Notes: generated by a model from the letters alone, not told the origin. Positions 7,644-16,569 are shown, counted from the stretch's first letter. The stretch is DNA of 22,845 nucleotides from Metabacillus rhizolycopersici (GCF_020075705.1 NZ_JAIQUM010000076.1:1-22845), one strand, 5' to 3'. Made by a program: numbers and translations.

Positions 7644-9017
7644 ATGCAGTTAACTATTGAAGCTACTGGTGATAACGTAAAGGCTATTTCTTATCTGTTA
7701 GCCAAAAATCCTAATAACATTTACGAAAGAAACCACAAAGGTCATTTGGTAAGACTTTTTTATAGTAAGTTTAGTGAGACAGAGTTAGAAGTAACAATAT
7801 TTGTTTCACCAGATCCTATAGAACTTTTGAAAAATACTTCTAATATATACGACATTACCCATTATATAAATGATAGGGAATTTGCAGTTAGTAGTATATT
7901 CTGCTCATTTATAAAATCCGCACTAGGGACTGCGTTGAATGGACAACCAAAAGAAGAATTTTTAGAGTGGGTCGGTCAGCCATTTTCTTTTCATTTTAGT
8001 TTTGGTCCTGTTGTCTCAAATCTCTCTGACCAACAGATTATGGATCTTTTTGAGCCATTAGGATACGAAATTGAAATTTCTTGCGGAGAAACAGATTACT
8101 CTTTTGATATTAAGCAAAAAAGCACAGCAAGATATATTTCCTTAAAGGGACTTTGCACATTACAAAATGGACTTAGACAACTTTTTATTTTAATTCCTGT
8201 TTTGGATAACTATAAACATTACTATATTGATGAAAAAGAAATTGAAAAATTGGAAAGGTATGGACAAGGCTGGTTAGAAGATCATCCTCAAAAAGAATTT
8301 ATATTGCGTCAAGCTCTTCGTTTTAAAGAAATTTATAGTATTGTGGAGAACAGTAAAAATAATATGACTAGCAACGAAAACAAACAGGAAATTGAGGAAG
8401 GCAATGCTGTTAAAGTTCGTTTAAATGATCTGCGATACGAAAAAATCATTGAAACAGTAAACAAAATAGAGCCAAGGGAGAGCATTGTTGACTTTGGTTC
8501 AGGTGAAGGGAAATTATCATTACGTTTAGGTTTTGTAAATGGAGTAAAAGAAATTTTAGCAGTAGAACCGTCAGAGTCTGCTACTATACGAGCTTTAGAA
8601 AGGTTTGATAAAGCTGAATATAAAGTTGGATTTGTTACACCAACAACAGTGTGGGGCTCACTCTTTTATTATGATGAAAGATTAAAGGGAAAGAATATTA
8701 TGATTCTATGTGAAGTCATTGAGCATATTGATGAGTTTCGATTACCAAAAGTAATGGATACAATTCTGAATGAATATCAACCAAAGGTGTTAATCATTAC
8801 TACTCCAAATAGAGAATACAACAGTGTGTACGACATGGAAGAACATTTCCGTCACAATGACCATCGATTTGAGTGGACAAGAGAGGAATTCTATAATTGG
8901 TGTTCAAATAGAGTTGATAATTATCCGTATAAACTTATATTTGATGGTATTGGAGAAGAACATGAACTATATGGTTGCCCAACTCAAATGTGTATGTTTG
9001 TGAGAAAGGAGGTTTAA
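7644..9017 (+). CDS. hen1: Bacterial Hen1: 3'-terminal RNA ribose 2'-O-methyltransferase
   Basis: A 457-residue two-domain protein. The N-terminal half (about 1-230) is the bacterial Hen1 L domain, which by family knowledge binds Pnkp and activates its ligase. The C-terminal half is an AdoMet methyltransferase: VDFGSGEGKL with the glycine loop at 285-289, ILAVEPS as motif II, the metal-binding CEVIEH (Glu357, Glu360, His361) and HFRHNDHRFEW (His404/His407), matching the E-x-x-E-H...H metal site of Hen1 proteins including plant HEN1. It methylates the 2'-OH at the 3' end of cleaved RNA before ligation, which protects the repaired junction from being cut again. Start ATG 7644 follows GGAAAGAAG. 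The stop is 2 bases before the pnkp start, so the two are co-translated. All catalytic residues are present. Confidence 0.96.
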   Translation: MQLTIEATGDNVKAISYLLAKNPNNIYERNHKGHLVRLFYSKFSETELEVTIFVSPDPIELLKNTSNIYDITHYINDREFAVSSIFCSFIKSALGTALNGQPKEEFLEWVGQPFSFHFSFGPVVSNLSDQQIMDLFEPLGYEIEISCGETDYSFDIKQKSTARYISLKGLCTLQNGLRQLFILIPVLDNYKHYYIDEKEIEKLERYGQGWLEDHPQKEFILRQALRFKEIYSIVENSKNNMTSNENKQEIEEGNAVKVRLNDLRYEKIIETVNKIEPRESIVDFGSGEGKLSLRLGFVNGVKEILAVEPSESATIRALERFDKAEYKVGFVTPTTVWGSLFYYDERLKGKNIMILCEVIEHIDEFRLPKVMDTILNEYQPKVLIITTPNREYNSVYDMEEHFRHNDHRFEWTREEFYNWCSNRVDNYPYKLIFDGIGEEHELYGCPTQMCMFVRKEV

Positions 9018-9019
9018 CA

Positions 9020-11611
9020 ATGAAAATAGTATTACCATATGCAGGGATTGTTTTGCTTGTTGGACCATCTAACAGTGGTAAATCAACTTTATTAAAAAGC
9101 ATGATTGATAATAAAGAGATATTATCATCAGAGGTAGTAAGCTCTGATGAATTTCGAGTTTTAGTAAGTAACATTGAGTTTATTGATTGGCGAGAAAGAC
9201 CAAAAGATGAAGCAGACTGTCTGTTTGACGAATACCAAAACATTTCAAAAGAAGCATTTTCAATGATGGATTCAGTAATTGAAGCAAGGTGTAGATTAAA
9301 TAAATTAACCTTCGTGGATGCTACACATCTTCATCCTGACGACAGAAAAAGATATAGATCATTAGCTAGAAAAAACCATGTTCCAATAGTAGCTATAGTG
9401 TTAGATATCCCTTTAGATACACTGATAGAAAGAGATGAACAAAGAGATTATTCAAGAGGTAAACGACGAATAAAACAGCAGTATCAAGTATTTAAAAGAG
9501 AAAAACGTTTTATAAAAAAAGAAGGATACACATCAACTTACTTACTAAATGAAACAAATAATATAGAATTAGTTAGACGTAGTAATCCGATAGAAATAGA
9601 CATAAAACATGGAATTGATATTATAGGAGATATCCATGGCTGCTACGATGAAATGATACTTGTTTTAGAGAAATTAGGTTATCAAAAAAATCAAGAAGGA
9701 CTTTATATTCATCCAAATGGTAGAAAGTTCATTTCTATTGGTGACATTATGAGTCGAGGACCTCAGTCGCTTAAAACGATGCTATTTTTCTTACGCCATG
9801 TACAAAATGACCTTGCCTATATGATTGATAGTAATCATGGTTGGAAAATAGCAAGATGGTTAGATGGAAGAAATGTTACTTTAAATCATGGAGATGAAAA
9901 AGTCGCGGAAGATTTCAAGCAGTATGAAGAAGAGTTTGGAATGAAACGAACTGAAGAAATAAAATGTGCTTTAAAAGAATTTCTCTTACAAGCTCCTTCA
10001 CATTATGTGTTTACAAAGAATGGTGTGCAAACCTTAATTTGTACTCACGCTGGAATTAAGGATGAATTTATAGGAAAACAATCACATGATATTAGTGATT
10101 TTTGCCGTTATGGTGATACAGACGGATTCGACCATACAGGGAAACCAATAAGAAAAGATTGGTTCATTAATCATAAAACAAATACACTAGTTGTTTGGGG
10201 GCATGACCCGAAATCTCAACCACTATTAATAAACAATACAATTAACATTGACCAAGGTGTTGTATTTGGCGGAAAGTTAACCGCATTTCGATTTCCAGAA
10301 AAAGAATTTGTTTCTATTAAGGCACTGAAAGACTATTCAGAGTCTACAGATAATCCATTAAAAGAATGGGAAGAAAAGCGATTAGCCCCACCTAATATCG
10401 GTAAGTTTATTAATGGATATTCAGTTTTAACAGAAGAGTTAGGTGAAGTACAAATCCATCAGGATATCGTAAAGCCAACTATCGATACAATTTCACACTT
10501 TACTATACCTATTGAACAATTAATATATATTCCACCAACAATGAGCCCGACGCCAAATGCCTCTTCTTTAGATAACTATCTTGAGCATCCAAAAGAGGCA
10601 ATAGACTATTATAGAAGTCAAGGGATTCAAACCATGTTTGCTGAAAAAAAGCATATGGGTAGTAGGGCGATTTTGTTTTTATTTAAGAATAAAGCAGCTG
10701 CTAAGAAGTATGTAGGAATAGATACTTTAGGAGTTATCTATACAAGAAGAGGCAGGCGTTTCTTTGATGTTTCCACAGAGGAAAAATTGGTACTGAAAAT
10801 CAATAAAGATTTGCATGATTATGGTTACTTTGAAAAATACGATACAGAATATTTACTGCTAGATGCTGAGATTATGCCATGGAATTTGAAAGCGAAGGAG
10901 CTTATCAGTAATCAGTATGCTCATGTCTCAGAAAATGCAATTTTAGATCGAACTAAATTAAAAGAAAAAATTGAAGCAGCTGTTGGAGAAAATAACGTCT
11001 TAAAGGGATGGCTTGAAGAATATCAACAAAAATTAGAAAACGCAATGACATTTAAAGAAGTCTTTCAAAAATACTGTTGGGATATAGGGGATGCTAACCA
11101 AATTCAAATTGCACCATTTCACATATTAGCCCATAGTAATGAGACATTCTTTGATCAATCACATATTTGGCACATGGAGATGAGCCGAGAGCTTTCTAAG
11201 CATTCAAGCTTATTTGTTGAAACAGAATATAAAATAATTAATGACAAAGCAAGTGAAGAAGAAGTTATTAAATGGTGGGAGGATATGACGAGCGAGGGCC
11301 ATGAAGGTATTGTTATTAAGCCTGAGTTCTTTATCTCAAGAAATAAAGGAAAACTTATCCAACCTGCGATCAAGGTCAGAGGTCGTAAATATCTTAATAT
11401 TATTTATGGAATGGATTATTTATTACCTGAGAACCTTGTAAGATTAAAGAATCGAAATACAGGTAAAAAACAAAAACTGGCATTAAGAGAGTTTGCATTA
11501 GGTGTAGAAGGAATTAAAAGATTTGTAAACGGGGAATCCATAGAAAGGGTTCATGAATGTGTACTTGCGACATTGGCAATGGAAATGGATCCTGTAGACC
11601 CGAGATTATAA
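9020..11611 (+). CDS. pnkp: Pnkp: polynucleotide kinase-phosphatase-ligase of the bacterial RNA repair system
   Basis: An 863-residue trifunctional RNA repair enzyme, close to the 870 residues of the Clostridium thermocellum protein. Kinase: P-loop GPSNSGKST at 15-23 near the extreme N-terminus and a basic lid (RDYSRGKRR). Metallophosphatase: GDIHG (Asp204, His206), GDIMSRG (Asp242, Arg246), SNH (Asn272, His273), THAG, GHD and NTINID, so the metal ligands and general acid are kept although GDxxDRG, GNHD and GHT each carry a substitution. Ligase: adenylation motif KHMG with Lys544, and downstream HEGIVIKP and IQPAIKVRGRKYL for motifs IV and V. It removes 2',3'-cyclic phosphate or 3'-phosphate, phosphorylates the 5'-OH and, with Hen1 bound, seals the ends. 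The ATG at 9020 is chosen because AAGGAGG lies inside the end of hen1; the longer ORF start has no such site. Confidence 0.97.
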   Translation: MKIVLPYAGIVLLVGPSNSGKSTLLKSMIDNKEILSSEVVSSDEFRVLVSNIEFIDWRERPKDEADCLFDEYQNISKEAFSMMDSVIEARCRLNKLTFVDATHLHPDDRKRYRSLARKNHVPIVAIVLDIPLDTLIERDEQRDYSRGKRRIKQQYQVFKREKRFIKKEGYTSTYLLNETNNIELVRRSNPIEIDIKHGIDIIGDIHGCYDEMILVLEKLGYQKNQEGLYIHPNGRKFISIGDIMSRGPQSLKTMLFFLRHVQNDLAYMIDSNHGWKIARWLDGRNVTLNHGDEKVAEDFKQYEEEFGMKRTEEIKCALKEFLLQAPSHYVFTKNGVQTLICTHAGIKDEFIGKQSHDISDFCRYGDTDGFDHTGKPIRKDWFINHKTNTLVVWGHDPKSQPLLINNTINIDQGVVFGGKLTAFRFPEKEFVSIKALKDYSESTDNPLKEWEEKRLAPPNIGKFINGYSVLTEELGEVQIHQDIVKPTIDTISHFTIPIEQLIYIPPTMSPTPNASSLDNYLEHPKEAIDYYRSQGIQTMFAEKKHMGSRAILFLFKNKAAAKKYVGIDTLGVIYTRRGRRFFDVSTEEKLVLKINKDLHDYGYFEKYDTEYLLLDAEIMPWNLKAKELISNQYAHVSENAILDRTKLKEKIEAAVGENNVLKGWLEEYQQKLENAMTFKEVFQKYCWDIGDANQIQIAPFHILAHSNETFFDQSHIWHMEMSRELSKHSSLFVETEYKIINDKASEEEVIKWWEDMTSEGHEGIVIKPEFFISRNKGKLIQPAIKVRGRKYLNIIYGMDYLLPENLVRLKNRNTGKKQKLALREFALGVEGIKRFVNGESIERVHECVLATLAMEMDPVDPRL

Positions 11612-11616
11612 TGTAC

Positions 11617-11647
11617 AGGCATTGAGCTAACCAGCTTAATGCCTTTT
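11617..11647 (+). terminator. Terminator of the hen1-pnkp operon
   Basis: A 12-bp stem (11617-11628 with 11633-11644, one G-U pair), a 4-nt loop and a short T run, starting 6 bases after the pnkp stop. Confidence 0.85.
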
Positions 11648-11649
11648 GG

Positions 11650-11945
11650 TCTTAGAAATCAACCTTCATAACAGGTTATTCTATCTTTGCAAAATCAACA
11701 TTATTACTTTTATTCCCCAGCATAAACCGATGTATCCTGTGCAAAGGATTATAGAGGCAGCGGGCTAAAAGTCATATTCATGCTTTAACAGTCTTTGTGT
11801 AGGTTTATAAAAAAGATAAACAAAGGTCGATAATATATAATAAAGTTTGATAAAATATTTTATGTAGATAAGAGGAGAAGGAAAGCATTTTAATAGCTGA
11901 ATTGAAAACTATATAAATGAAAATACTTATCATTATTCAATCATT
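11650..11945. other. Gap without a gene between pnkp and the small membrane protein
   Basis: No supported ORF. A short, more GC-rich stretch at 11730-11770 (GTGCAAAGGATTATAGAGGC) interrupts AT-rich sequence, but I can assign it no structure. The last 120 bases (TTGATAAAATATTTTATG) are compatible with a promoter for the next gene, without a clear -35/-10 pair. Confidence 0.4.
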
Positions 11946-11963
11946 ACGGGGATGAGGTTGCAA

Positions 11964-12392
11964 ATGTATTATGCCTTACTGATAATAGGTGCAGTGGTAT
12001 TTTTTATCGGGATTTTTTGGTTTGTTTTGATGTATATCGAAAAAAAATTTACTTTTCGTAATACATGTAAAGCTTTTTTGGGATTAATAATGGGTGGATT
12101 ATTGCTATTTATAACTCTCCCTAGCTTAAAATATATGATATTTAAAGAGTATGATATTGTAAAAGGGAGTTGCATCATCGAGATCGATTCAGCTGGGCGA
12201 TCCAATGAGGCATCATTTAAACTGCCGGATACGGACGATGTATTTTATTTTACAGATATTCCTGACTTAGATTCCTATGGAAGGGCAGTTCCTTACTATT
12301 GCGAGGTCACTGTCACAAAGGATCATGAGTTTGAAGTAGGCTATAAAATATATGATGCTAAATCAAGGGAACTTATACAAACAAGTGAATAG
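11964..12392 (+). CDS. Small membrane protein, two transmembrane helices, unknown function
   Basis: A 142-residue protein with two hydrophobic segments near the N-terminus (about 3-25, ALLIIGAVVFFIGIFWFVL, and 36-56, FLGLIMGGLLLFITLPSLKY) and a soluble C-terminal domain of about 80 residues rich in Asp, Glu and Tyr, likely extracytoplasmic. I do not recognise the family. An ATG at 11952 is in frame, but ATG 11964 is better placed behind GAGGT, so I prefer it. A terminator lies 88 bases after the stop, so it is a single-gene unit. Confidence 0.65.
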   Translation: MYYALLIIGAVVFFIGIFWFVLMYIEKKFTFRNTCKAFLGLIMGGLLLFITLPSLKYMIFKEYDIVKGSCIIEIDSAGRSNEASFKLPDTDDVFYFTDIPDLDSYGRAVPYYCEVTVTKDHEFEVGYKIYDAKSRELIQTSE

Positions 12393-12479
12393 TTCATATT
12401 TGCAGTTGATAACATTGAAACGGTAGTCATTTTCAGTATTTGTATTTCTAAACAATCAAACTTTTTTATGAAAATTCAC

Positions 12480-12523
12480 AAAACTCACATTTTGATCAAT
12501 TTTTTTCAAAATGTGAGTTTTTC
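12480..12523 (+). terminator. Terminator after the small membrane protein
   Basis: A perfect 16-bp stem (12480-12495 with 12506-12521), a 10-nt loop, A residues before and T residues after; it may act in both directions. Confidence 0.8.
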
Positions 12524-12550
12524 TTTTGCAGTACAATTATTATTTATAGC

Positions 12551-12859
12551 GTGTTTTTATCAAACATTGAGGACTTATATAATAAAGATATCTCACAAAT
12601 AGTAATAAAAACAGAGTACCCATATGATGATTTTTTAAGAAATGTTGTAATAGAAGTAGATTCCTTAATCAAGGGACACGGCATTATTGGTTACAGAGAA
12701 GAATGGAATGACTCAGATTTTACCTTAAGTACATTTCTAAAATTGAGAAAGCTGGATCACCCGTCACGCGTGACATCACTTGTCAACAGGGTACCAAGCA
12801 ATCACGTTCTAAGAAACGTCATCGGGTGGTATTTTTCAAGGATAATTACGGCAATGTGA
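12551..12859 (+). pseudogene. Truncated unknown ORF fused into an IS4-type fragment
   Basis: A GTG at 12551 opens a 102-residue frame. The first roughly 68 residues (FLSNIEDLYNKDISQIVIK .. EEWNDSDFTLSTFLK) look like genuine protein of unknown family; the remaining third lies over the transposase fragment in the wrong frame and is not meaningful. No ribosome binding site is visible before the GTG, and a terminator lies just upstream. Probably a gene stub left by an insertion. Confidence 0.3.
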
Positions 12860-12921
12860 TACGTGTTGTCACCAATTTAATGAACGTTTCACCAGAAGAC
12901 ATCGCCGATTGGCACAACTGA
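12751..12921 (+). pseudogene. IS4-type transposase, internal fragment
   Basis: One frame reads SPVTRDITCQQGTKQSRSKK then RHRVVFFKDNYGNVIRVVTN and LMNVSPEDIAD before a stop. This matches the region of IS4-family DDE transposases just before the conserved Y-x-R-W..E block (F-K-D--GN---VTNL---S-E-IADLY-). The homology ends abruptly at IAD, so the gene is cut there. A fragment that would continue the same protein lies at 20395-20611 on the same strand. Confidence 0.6.
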
Positions 12922-12946
12922 AAATGTCGTTTTTAATGTGAACGCC

Positions 12947-13123
12947 TAATAGCGAAGGGCTTGATGCCCGAAGCTATTAAACTCACAAACGGTAGAGGGG
13001 ATTAAAAGCTCTTGGATCTTTTTGATTTGTCAAGAATCAAAAAGATCCAAGAGCTTACTAGATCATAAGCAAAGCGTTGATATAGTCGGCTTGTTGGTGG
13101 GTTCGATGCCCTAAACAAGCCGA
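12947..13123. repeat. Cluster of three strong hairpins upstream of the IS110 remnant
   Basis: Three consecutive palindromes: 12947-12953/12973-12979 with an inner GGGC/GCCC stem and symmetric GAA bulges; 13006-13027/13035-13056, a perfect 22-bp stem with a 7-nt loop; and 13086-13095/13114-13123, a perfect 10-bp stem with an 18-nt loop containing GGGTTCGATGCCC. The last two directly precede the IS110-type coding remnant, where IS110-family elements carry their structured non-coding (bridge RNA) end, so the last one could be a relic of that RNA; this is inference. The middle perfect hairpin could instead be a terminator or a miniature element. Confidence 0.5.
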
Positions 13124-13169
13124 TCTTTTAATCGTTAGGAGCAAAGCGCAGCAAGCGACTTGATTCTTG

Positions 13170-13420
13170 GCTTCAGACAAGAATTTACCATTTCTTCATA
13201 GATTAACTTTCAAAGTTGAAAATCAACACGACATGGATAAAACGATCGTAGGGATAGAGCCAACGGGTCATTATTGGCTTAATTTGGCCCATTTCCTTAA
13301 AGATCATGAAATAATGTTCGTCGTTGTTAACCCTTTGCATGCGAAGAAAAATTAAGAGTTAGATGATAACTTGCCTATTAAAAATGATGTTAAAGATTCG
13401 AAAGTAATTGCATAGTTAGT
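13170..13420 (+). pseudogene. IS110-family transposase, N-terminal remnant
   Basis: The frame gives DKTIVGIEPTGHYWLNLAHF .. IMFVVVNPLHAKK, a TAA (13353-13355), then in the same frame ELDDNLPIKNDVKDSKVIA and a TAG. V-G-EPTGHYW---L--FL and VNP--VK--KE--DN---K-D-KDA--IA is the signature of the DEDD-type RuvC-like domain of IS110/IS1111 transposases. The residues after the second stop are already degenerate and the C-terminal domain with the catalytic Ser is absent. Two nonsense codons plus truncation make it inactive. Confidence 0.75.
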
Positions 13421-13439
13421 CAAAGAGCTAATCGATAAA

Positions 13440-13650
13440 GTTCGGTTGGCTCTTTTTTAAATTCTCATCAATTACTTGTGAATTAAACTTTTATTCTAGG
13501 TTTCCTATAATAATCAGGGGTATACGAAACGAATCCTATTTAAAAAAAGCACAAGAGCTGCTATTTAAATACAAGGGCAGGATATCTGTTTCAGGTAGAT
13601 TCCGATTGGTTTAAATTTCCTTATATAAGGTAATAATGCTATTCGAGAAA
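13440..13650. other. Gap without a gene before the ger locus
   Basis: AT-rich spacer after the IS110 remnant. No ORF with a ribosome binding site; it probably contains part of the original upstream region of the germination operon. Confidence 0.35.
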
Positions 13651-13654
13651 GGAT

Positions 13655-13685
13655 GAATTTTTTCGAAAAAAATAACAACATTTTA
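13655..13685 (+). promoter_or_regulatory. Candidate sigma-G-type promoter of the ger operon
   Basis: GAATT at 13655-13659 and CATTTTA at 13679-13685, 19 bases apart, resemble the forespore sigma-G consensus (GHATR .. CATNNTA), with the spacing one or two bases long. It would put the transcript start about 45 bases before the first small gene. Ger receptor operons are known sigma-G targets, which supports the call. Confidence 0.35.
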
Positions 13686-13735
13686 CAGAAGCTGCTCCTT
13701 GTGTTAGCTGTAGGCATGGACATTAGGTGATAAAT

Positions 13736-13861
13736 ATGTGGAAAACGATTGTTTCCTATCTTCCAGACGGGAATGTTTTTATGCAAGCTTTTATTGCGTT
13801 TTTCATCCCATATTCTATCTCGAGATTTTTTAGTTGGATCAGTACTTCAGAGGAAGAGTGA
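13736..13861 (+). CDS. 41-aa membrane peptide at the head of the ger operon
   Basis: ATG 13736 ([20 protein letters not shown]..) behind AGGTGAT opens a 41-residue frame with one hydrophobic stretch (about 14-34, [21 protein letters not shown]) and an acidic tail STSEEE. Its TGA overlaps the ATG of the A-subunit gene (TGATG), the signature of translational coupling. Some Bacillus germinant-receptor operons carry a short membrane D subunit, usually somewhat longer and with two helices; this peptide may be a shortened form of one or an unrelated coupling peptide. The coupling and hydrophobic profile are seen; the role is inferred. Confidence 0.55.
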   Translation: MWKTIVSYLPDGNVFMQAFIAFFIPYSISRFFSWISTSEEE

Positions 13862-15435
13862 TGAGAATGTGGAGATCAAAGATCAGAAAAACAAAAAAAC
13901 ATGCAATTGAAAGTGAAAAAAAGGAAGAATATAAGCCATATGAAAATCCAACAGGTCATTTTACTGGCGATTTCACCTTGGATTTGGAACTTATCAGGAA
14001 AGAAATCAGTCATAATTCGGATGTGCAATTTCGGGAGTTTAATATCGGGCGTACAGTTATTCGGGCGGCCATCATTTTTGTGGATGGACTGTCCGATAAA
14101 GATCTCATCGACAAACATATTATGAAATCATTGATGGTTGATTTTATCGACGAATTTAAACAGGAACCATCTTATGTGAAAGGAACTATTTCAAAAGAAT
14201 TTATTAAAAATCAAATTCTTTCCATTAGTGAAGTAAAAGAAGCCCATCATATAAAAGAGTTGATACCAAAAGTATTGACAGGTTCAACAGCCCTTTTGAT
14301 TGATGGATTATCAGATGTGTTCCTACTTGGTACAACCAAAGCAAACAAACGGAATATTGAAGAGCCGGTATCAGAAGCATTGGTCAGAGGTCCACGAGTT
14401 GGTTTCACTGAAATTTTAACCGATAATACCGCCCTTTTGCGGAGACATGGTGAAAACGTGAACTTATCATTAACAAAATTCCAAGTAGGAAAACGTGCAA
14501 AAAAAGAATTGGTCATCGCCTATATGAAAGAGATTGCTGACCCGGAATTAGTAGAAGAGGTAAAGAAAAGAATTCAGAAAATTGATATTGATCATCTACC
14601 GGAATCAGGCTATGTAGAGCAACTGATCGAAGATAATTACCTCAGTCCCTTTCCTCAAGTACAAAATACAGAGCGTCCCGACCGTGTAATCAGCGCATTG
14701 ATGGAAGGACGAGTAGCAATCATGTTAGATGGAACGCCTTTCGCTTTGATCGCTCCGGTTACGTTCAGTATGCTATTGCAATCGCCGGAAGATTATTATG
14801 AACGATGGATTCCCGGCACTCTCTTCCGTCTACTGCGTTTTGGAGCAGCAAATGTTACGTTGTTTGCACCTTCATTGTATATTTCTTTTATTTCGTTTCA
14901 TCAGGGATTGATCCCAAGCGAGTTAGCGATTTCAATCACAGGAACTAGGGAAGGTGTTCCGTTTCCCTCACTAATAGAAGCACTGGTTATGGAAATAGCC
15001 ATCGAAATTTTACGGGAAGCTGGGCTACGCTTACCTAAACCCATTGGCCCAGCGATGGGGATTGTTGGCGGACTGATCATCGGTGAAGCAGCCGTACAAG
15101 CAGGGATTGTTAGTAATATTATGGTTATTGTAGTGGCAATAACCGCCATTTCTTCCTTTGCCATTCCGAGTTATAGTGCAGGGATGCCATTGCGTATTCT
15201 TCGCTTTGTAGCCATGTTTAGTGCTGCATTGTTTGGATTGTACGGAGTCATTCTGTTTTTCCTCTTTCTTTGCAGTCATTTGGTGAAACTGAAGAGTTTT
15301 GGCGTACCTTATGCCAGTCCTGCTGTGCCTTATCGATTAAGTGACTGGAAAGATTTTATGGTTCGCATGCCACTTCAGATGATGAAACGTCGTCCGAAGA
15401 TGATGCATACGAAAGATCAAATTCGTAAAGGATAG
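13861..15435 (+). CDS. GerA-type spore germination protein, A subunit
   Basis: A 524-residue subunit of a nutrient germinant receptor in the spore inner membrane. The N-terminal soluble part is basic and hydrophilic ([18 protein letters not shown]) followed by the Ger_ABKA domain: [74 protein letters not shown]. From about residue 290 several membrane helices follow ([52 protein letters not shown]), and a short basic tail. The ATG at 13861 overlaps the stop of the 41-aa gene; a TTG at 13834 is less likely. With the B and C subunits it senses amino acids, sugars or nucleosides; the germinant cannot be predicted. Confidence 0.93.
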   Translation: MRMWRSKIRKTKKHAIESEKKEEYKPYENPTGHFTGDFTLDLELIRKEISHNSDVQFREFNIGRTVIRAAIIFVDGLSDKDLIDKHIMKSLMVDFIDEFKQEPSYVKGTISKEFIKNQILSISEVKEAHHIKELIPKVLTGSTALLIDGLSDVFLLGTTKANKRNIEEPVSEALVRGPRVGFTEILTDNTALLRRHGENVNLSLTKFQVGKRAKKELVIAYMKEIADPELVEEVKKRIQKIDIDHLPESGYVEQLIEDNYLSPFPQVQNTERPDRVISALMEGRVAIMLDGTPFALIAPVTFSMLLQSPEDYYERWIPGTLFRLLRFGAANVTLFAPSLYISFISFHQGLIPSELAISITGTREGVPFPSLIEALVMEIAIEILREAGLRLPKPIGPAMGIVGGLIIGEAAVQAGIVSNIMVIVVAITAISSFAIPSYSAGMPLRILRFVAMFSAALFGLYGVILFFLFLCSHLVKLKSFGVPYASPAVPYRLSDWKDFMVRMPLQMMKRRPKMMHTKDQIRKG

Positions 15436-15462
15436 CCTACTTAGAAAGGAAGTGAACCCTAG

Positions 15463-16569
15463 ATGATTCTCAGTCCGAAAGACCGAATAACCACTCCGCA
15501 AGCAGCTGTTGTCGTCACCAATTTTATACTTGCAACAGGGATTCTCACCCTGCCCAGAGCATCAGTGGAGAAGGTGAAAACACCAGATGTCTGGCTAACC
15601 GTTATATTAGGCGGGCTGATCGCGATACTAGCAGGGGTGATCATAGTCAAATTAAGTCAACAGTTTCCCCAAAAAACCTTTTATCAATACAGCCAAGAAA
15701 TAGTAGGGAAATGGGTAGGCGGGCTACTTAGTCTACTTATTGTATGTTATTTTTTAATAACTGCTGGGTTTCAAGTCAGATCGCTGGCAGAAGTAACAAG
15801 TTTTTTTTTGCTGGAAGGCACCCCCACCTGGGCTGTCATCATGCCGTTTATGTGGGTGGGTCTCTATCTGATCATGGGTGGTATAAACTCCATCGCTCGC
15901 ATGTGTGAAATTATATTCCCTATTACGGTCATCATTTTTTTGCTGGTTTCCTTTATGAGCTTCGGAATATTTGAGATAGATAATCTACGTCCGGTATTAG
16001 GATTGGGAGTTATACCAGTGCTAAAAGGGGTAAAGACAACTGCTCTCTCGTATACAGGTTTTGAAATCATGTTGCTCCTTCCAGCATTTATGAAACAGCC
16101 TCATAAAGCAGTAAAAGCCGTTCTAGTCGGAACGGCCATACCCTTGATCTTTTATGTAATAACGGTCATTATGGTCATCGGAGCGTTTTCCGTCGACGGA
16201 GTAGTTACAAGAACATGGCCGACCCTTGATCTCATGCGAAGTTTTGAAATCACCGGTTTGTTCTTTGAACGGTTTGAGTCTTTGTTGCTCGCGATATGGA
16301 TTATGCAAATATTTTCCAGTTTCATAATAGCCTACTATGCAGCTGCTTTAGGGCTGGCTCAACTCTTCCAAAAGAACATTCATCCATTTATGTACGGATT
16401 ACTTCCAGTTATTTACATCATCTCTATGGTGCCGAAAAATATCAATGACCAATTTAAATTCGGTGATATAGTTGGCAATGTCGCGTTGTATTTATTTGGT
16501 TTACTACCGTTGCTACTACTTCTCATTGTTTCAAGATGGAAGGTGGGAAAGCATGAAGCAAAGCCATAA
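15463..16569 (+). CDS. GerA-type spore germination protein, B subunit (permease-like)
   Basis: A 368-residue integral membrane protein of the GerB branch of the APC transporter superfamily with about ten hydrophobic segments. The start region is typical (LSPKDRITTPQAAVVVTNFI with ATGILTLPR), as are the helix-breaking VWLTVILGGLIAILAGVIIV and the later FEIMLLLPAFMK segment. The B subunit is thought to hold the germinant-binding pocket. ATG 15463 follows AGAAAGGAAGTG; the gap to the A gene is 27 bases. The C-terminus overlaps the start of the C gene by 17 bases. Gene order A-B-C here matches gerA and gerB operons, unlike gerK (A-C-B). Confidence 0.93.
   Translation: MILSPKDRITTPQAAVVVTNFILATGILTLPRASVEKVKTPDVWLTVILGGLIAILAGVIIVKLSQQFPQKTFYQYSQEIVGKWVGGLLSLLIVCYFLITAGFQVRSLAEVTSFFLLEGTPTWAVIMPFMWVGLYLIMGGINSIARMCEIIFPITVIIFLLVSFMSFGIFEIDNLRPVLGLGVIPVLKGVKTTALSYTGFEIMLLLPAFMKQPHKAVKAVLVGTAIPLIFYVITVIMVIGAFSVDGVVTRTWPTLDLMRSFEITGLFFERFESLLLAIWIMQIFSSFIIAYYAAALGLAQLFQKNIHPFMYGLLPVIYIISMVPKNINDQFKFGDIVGNVALYLFGLLPLLLLLIVSRWKVGKHEAKP

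Noticed and set aside
13097..13113. tRNA T-arm-like sequence (GGGTTCGATGCCC)
   Set aside because: Only a 3-bp stem with a T-loop-like heptamer; no acceptor, anticodon or D arms around it. It lies in the loop of a larger 10-bp hairpin.
14901..15279. Minus-strand ORFs inside the germination A gene
   Set aside because: Antisense shadows of a strongly supported gene, with low-complexity products.
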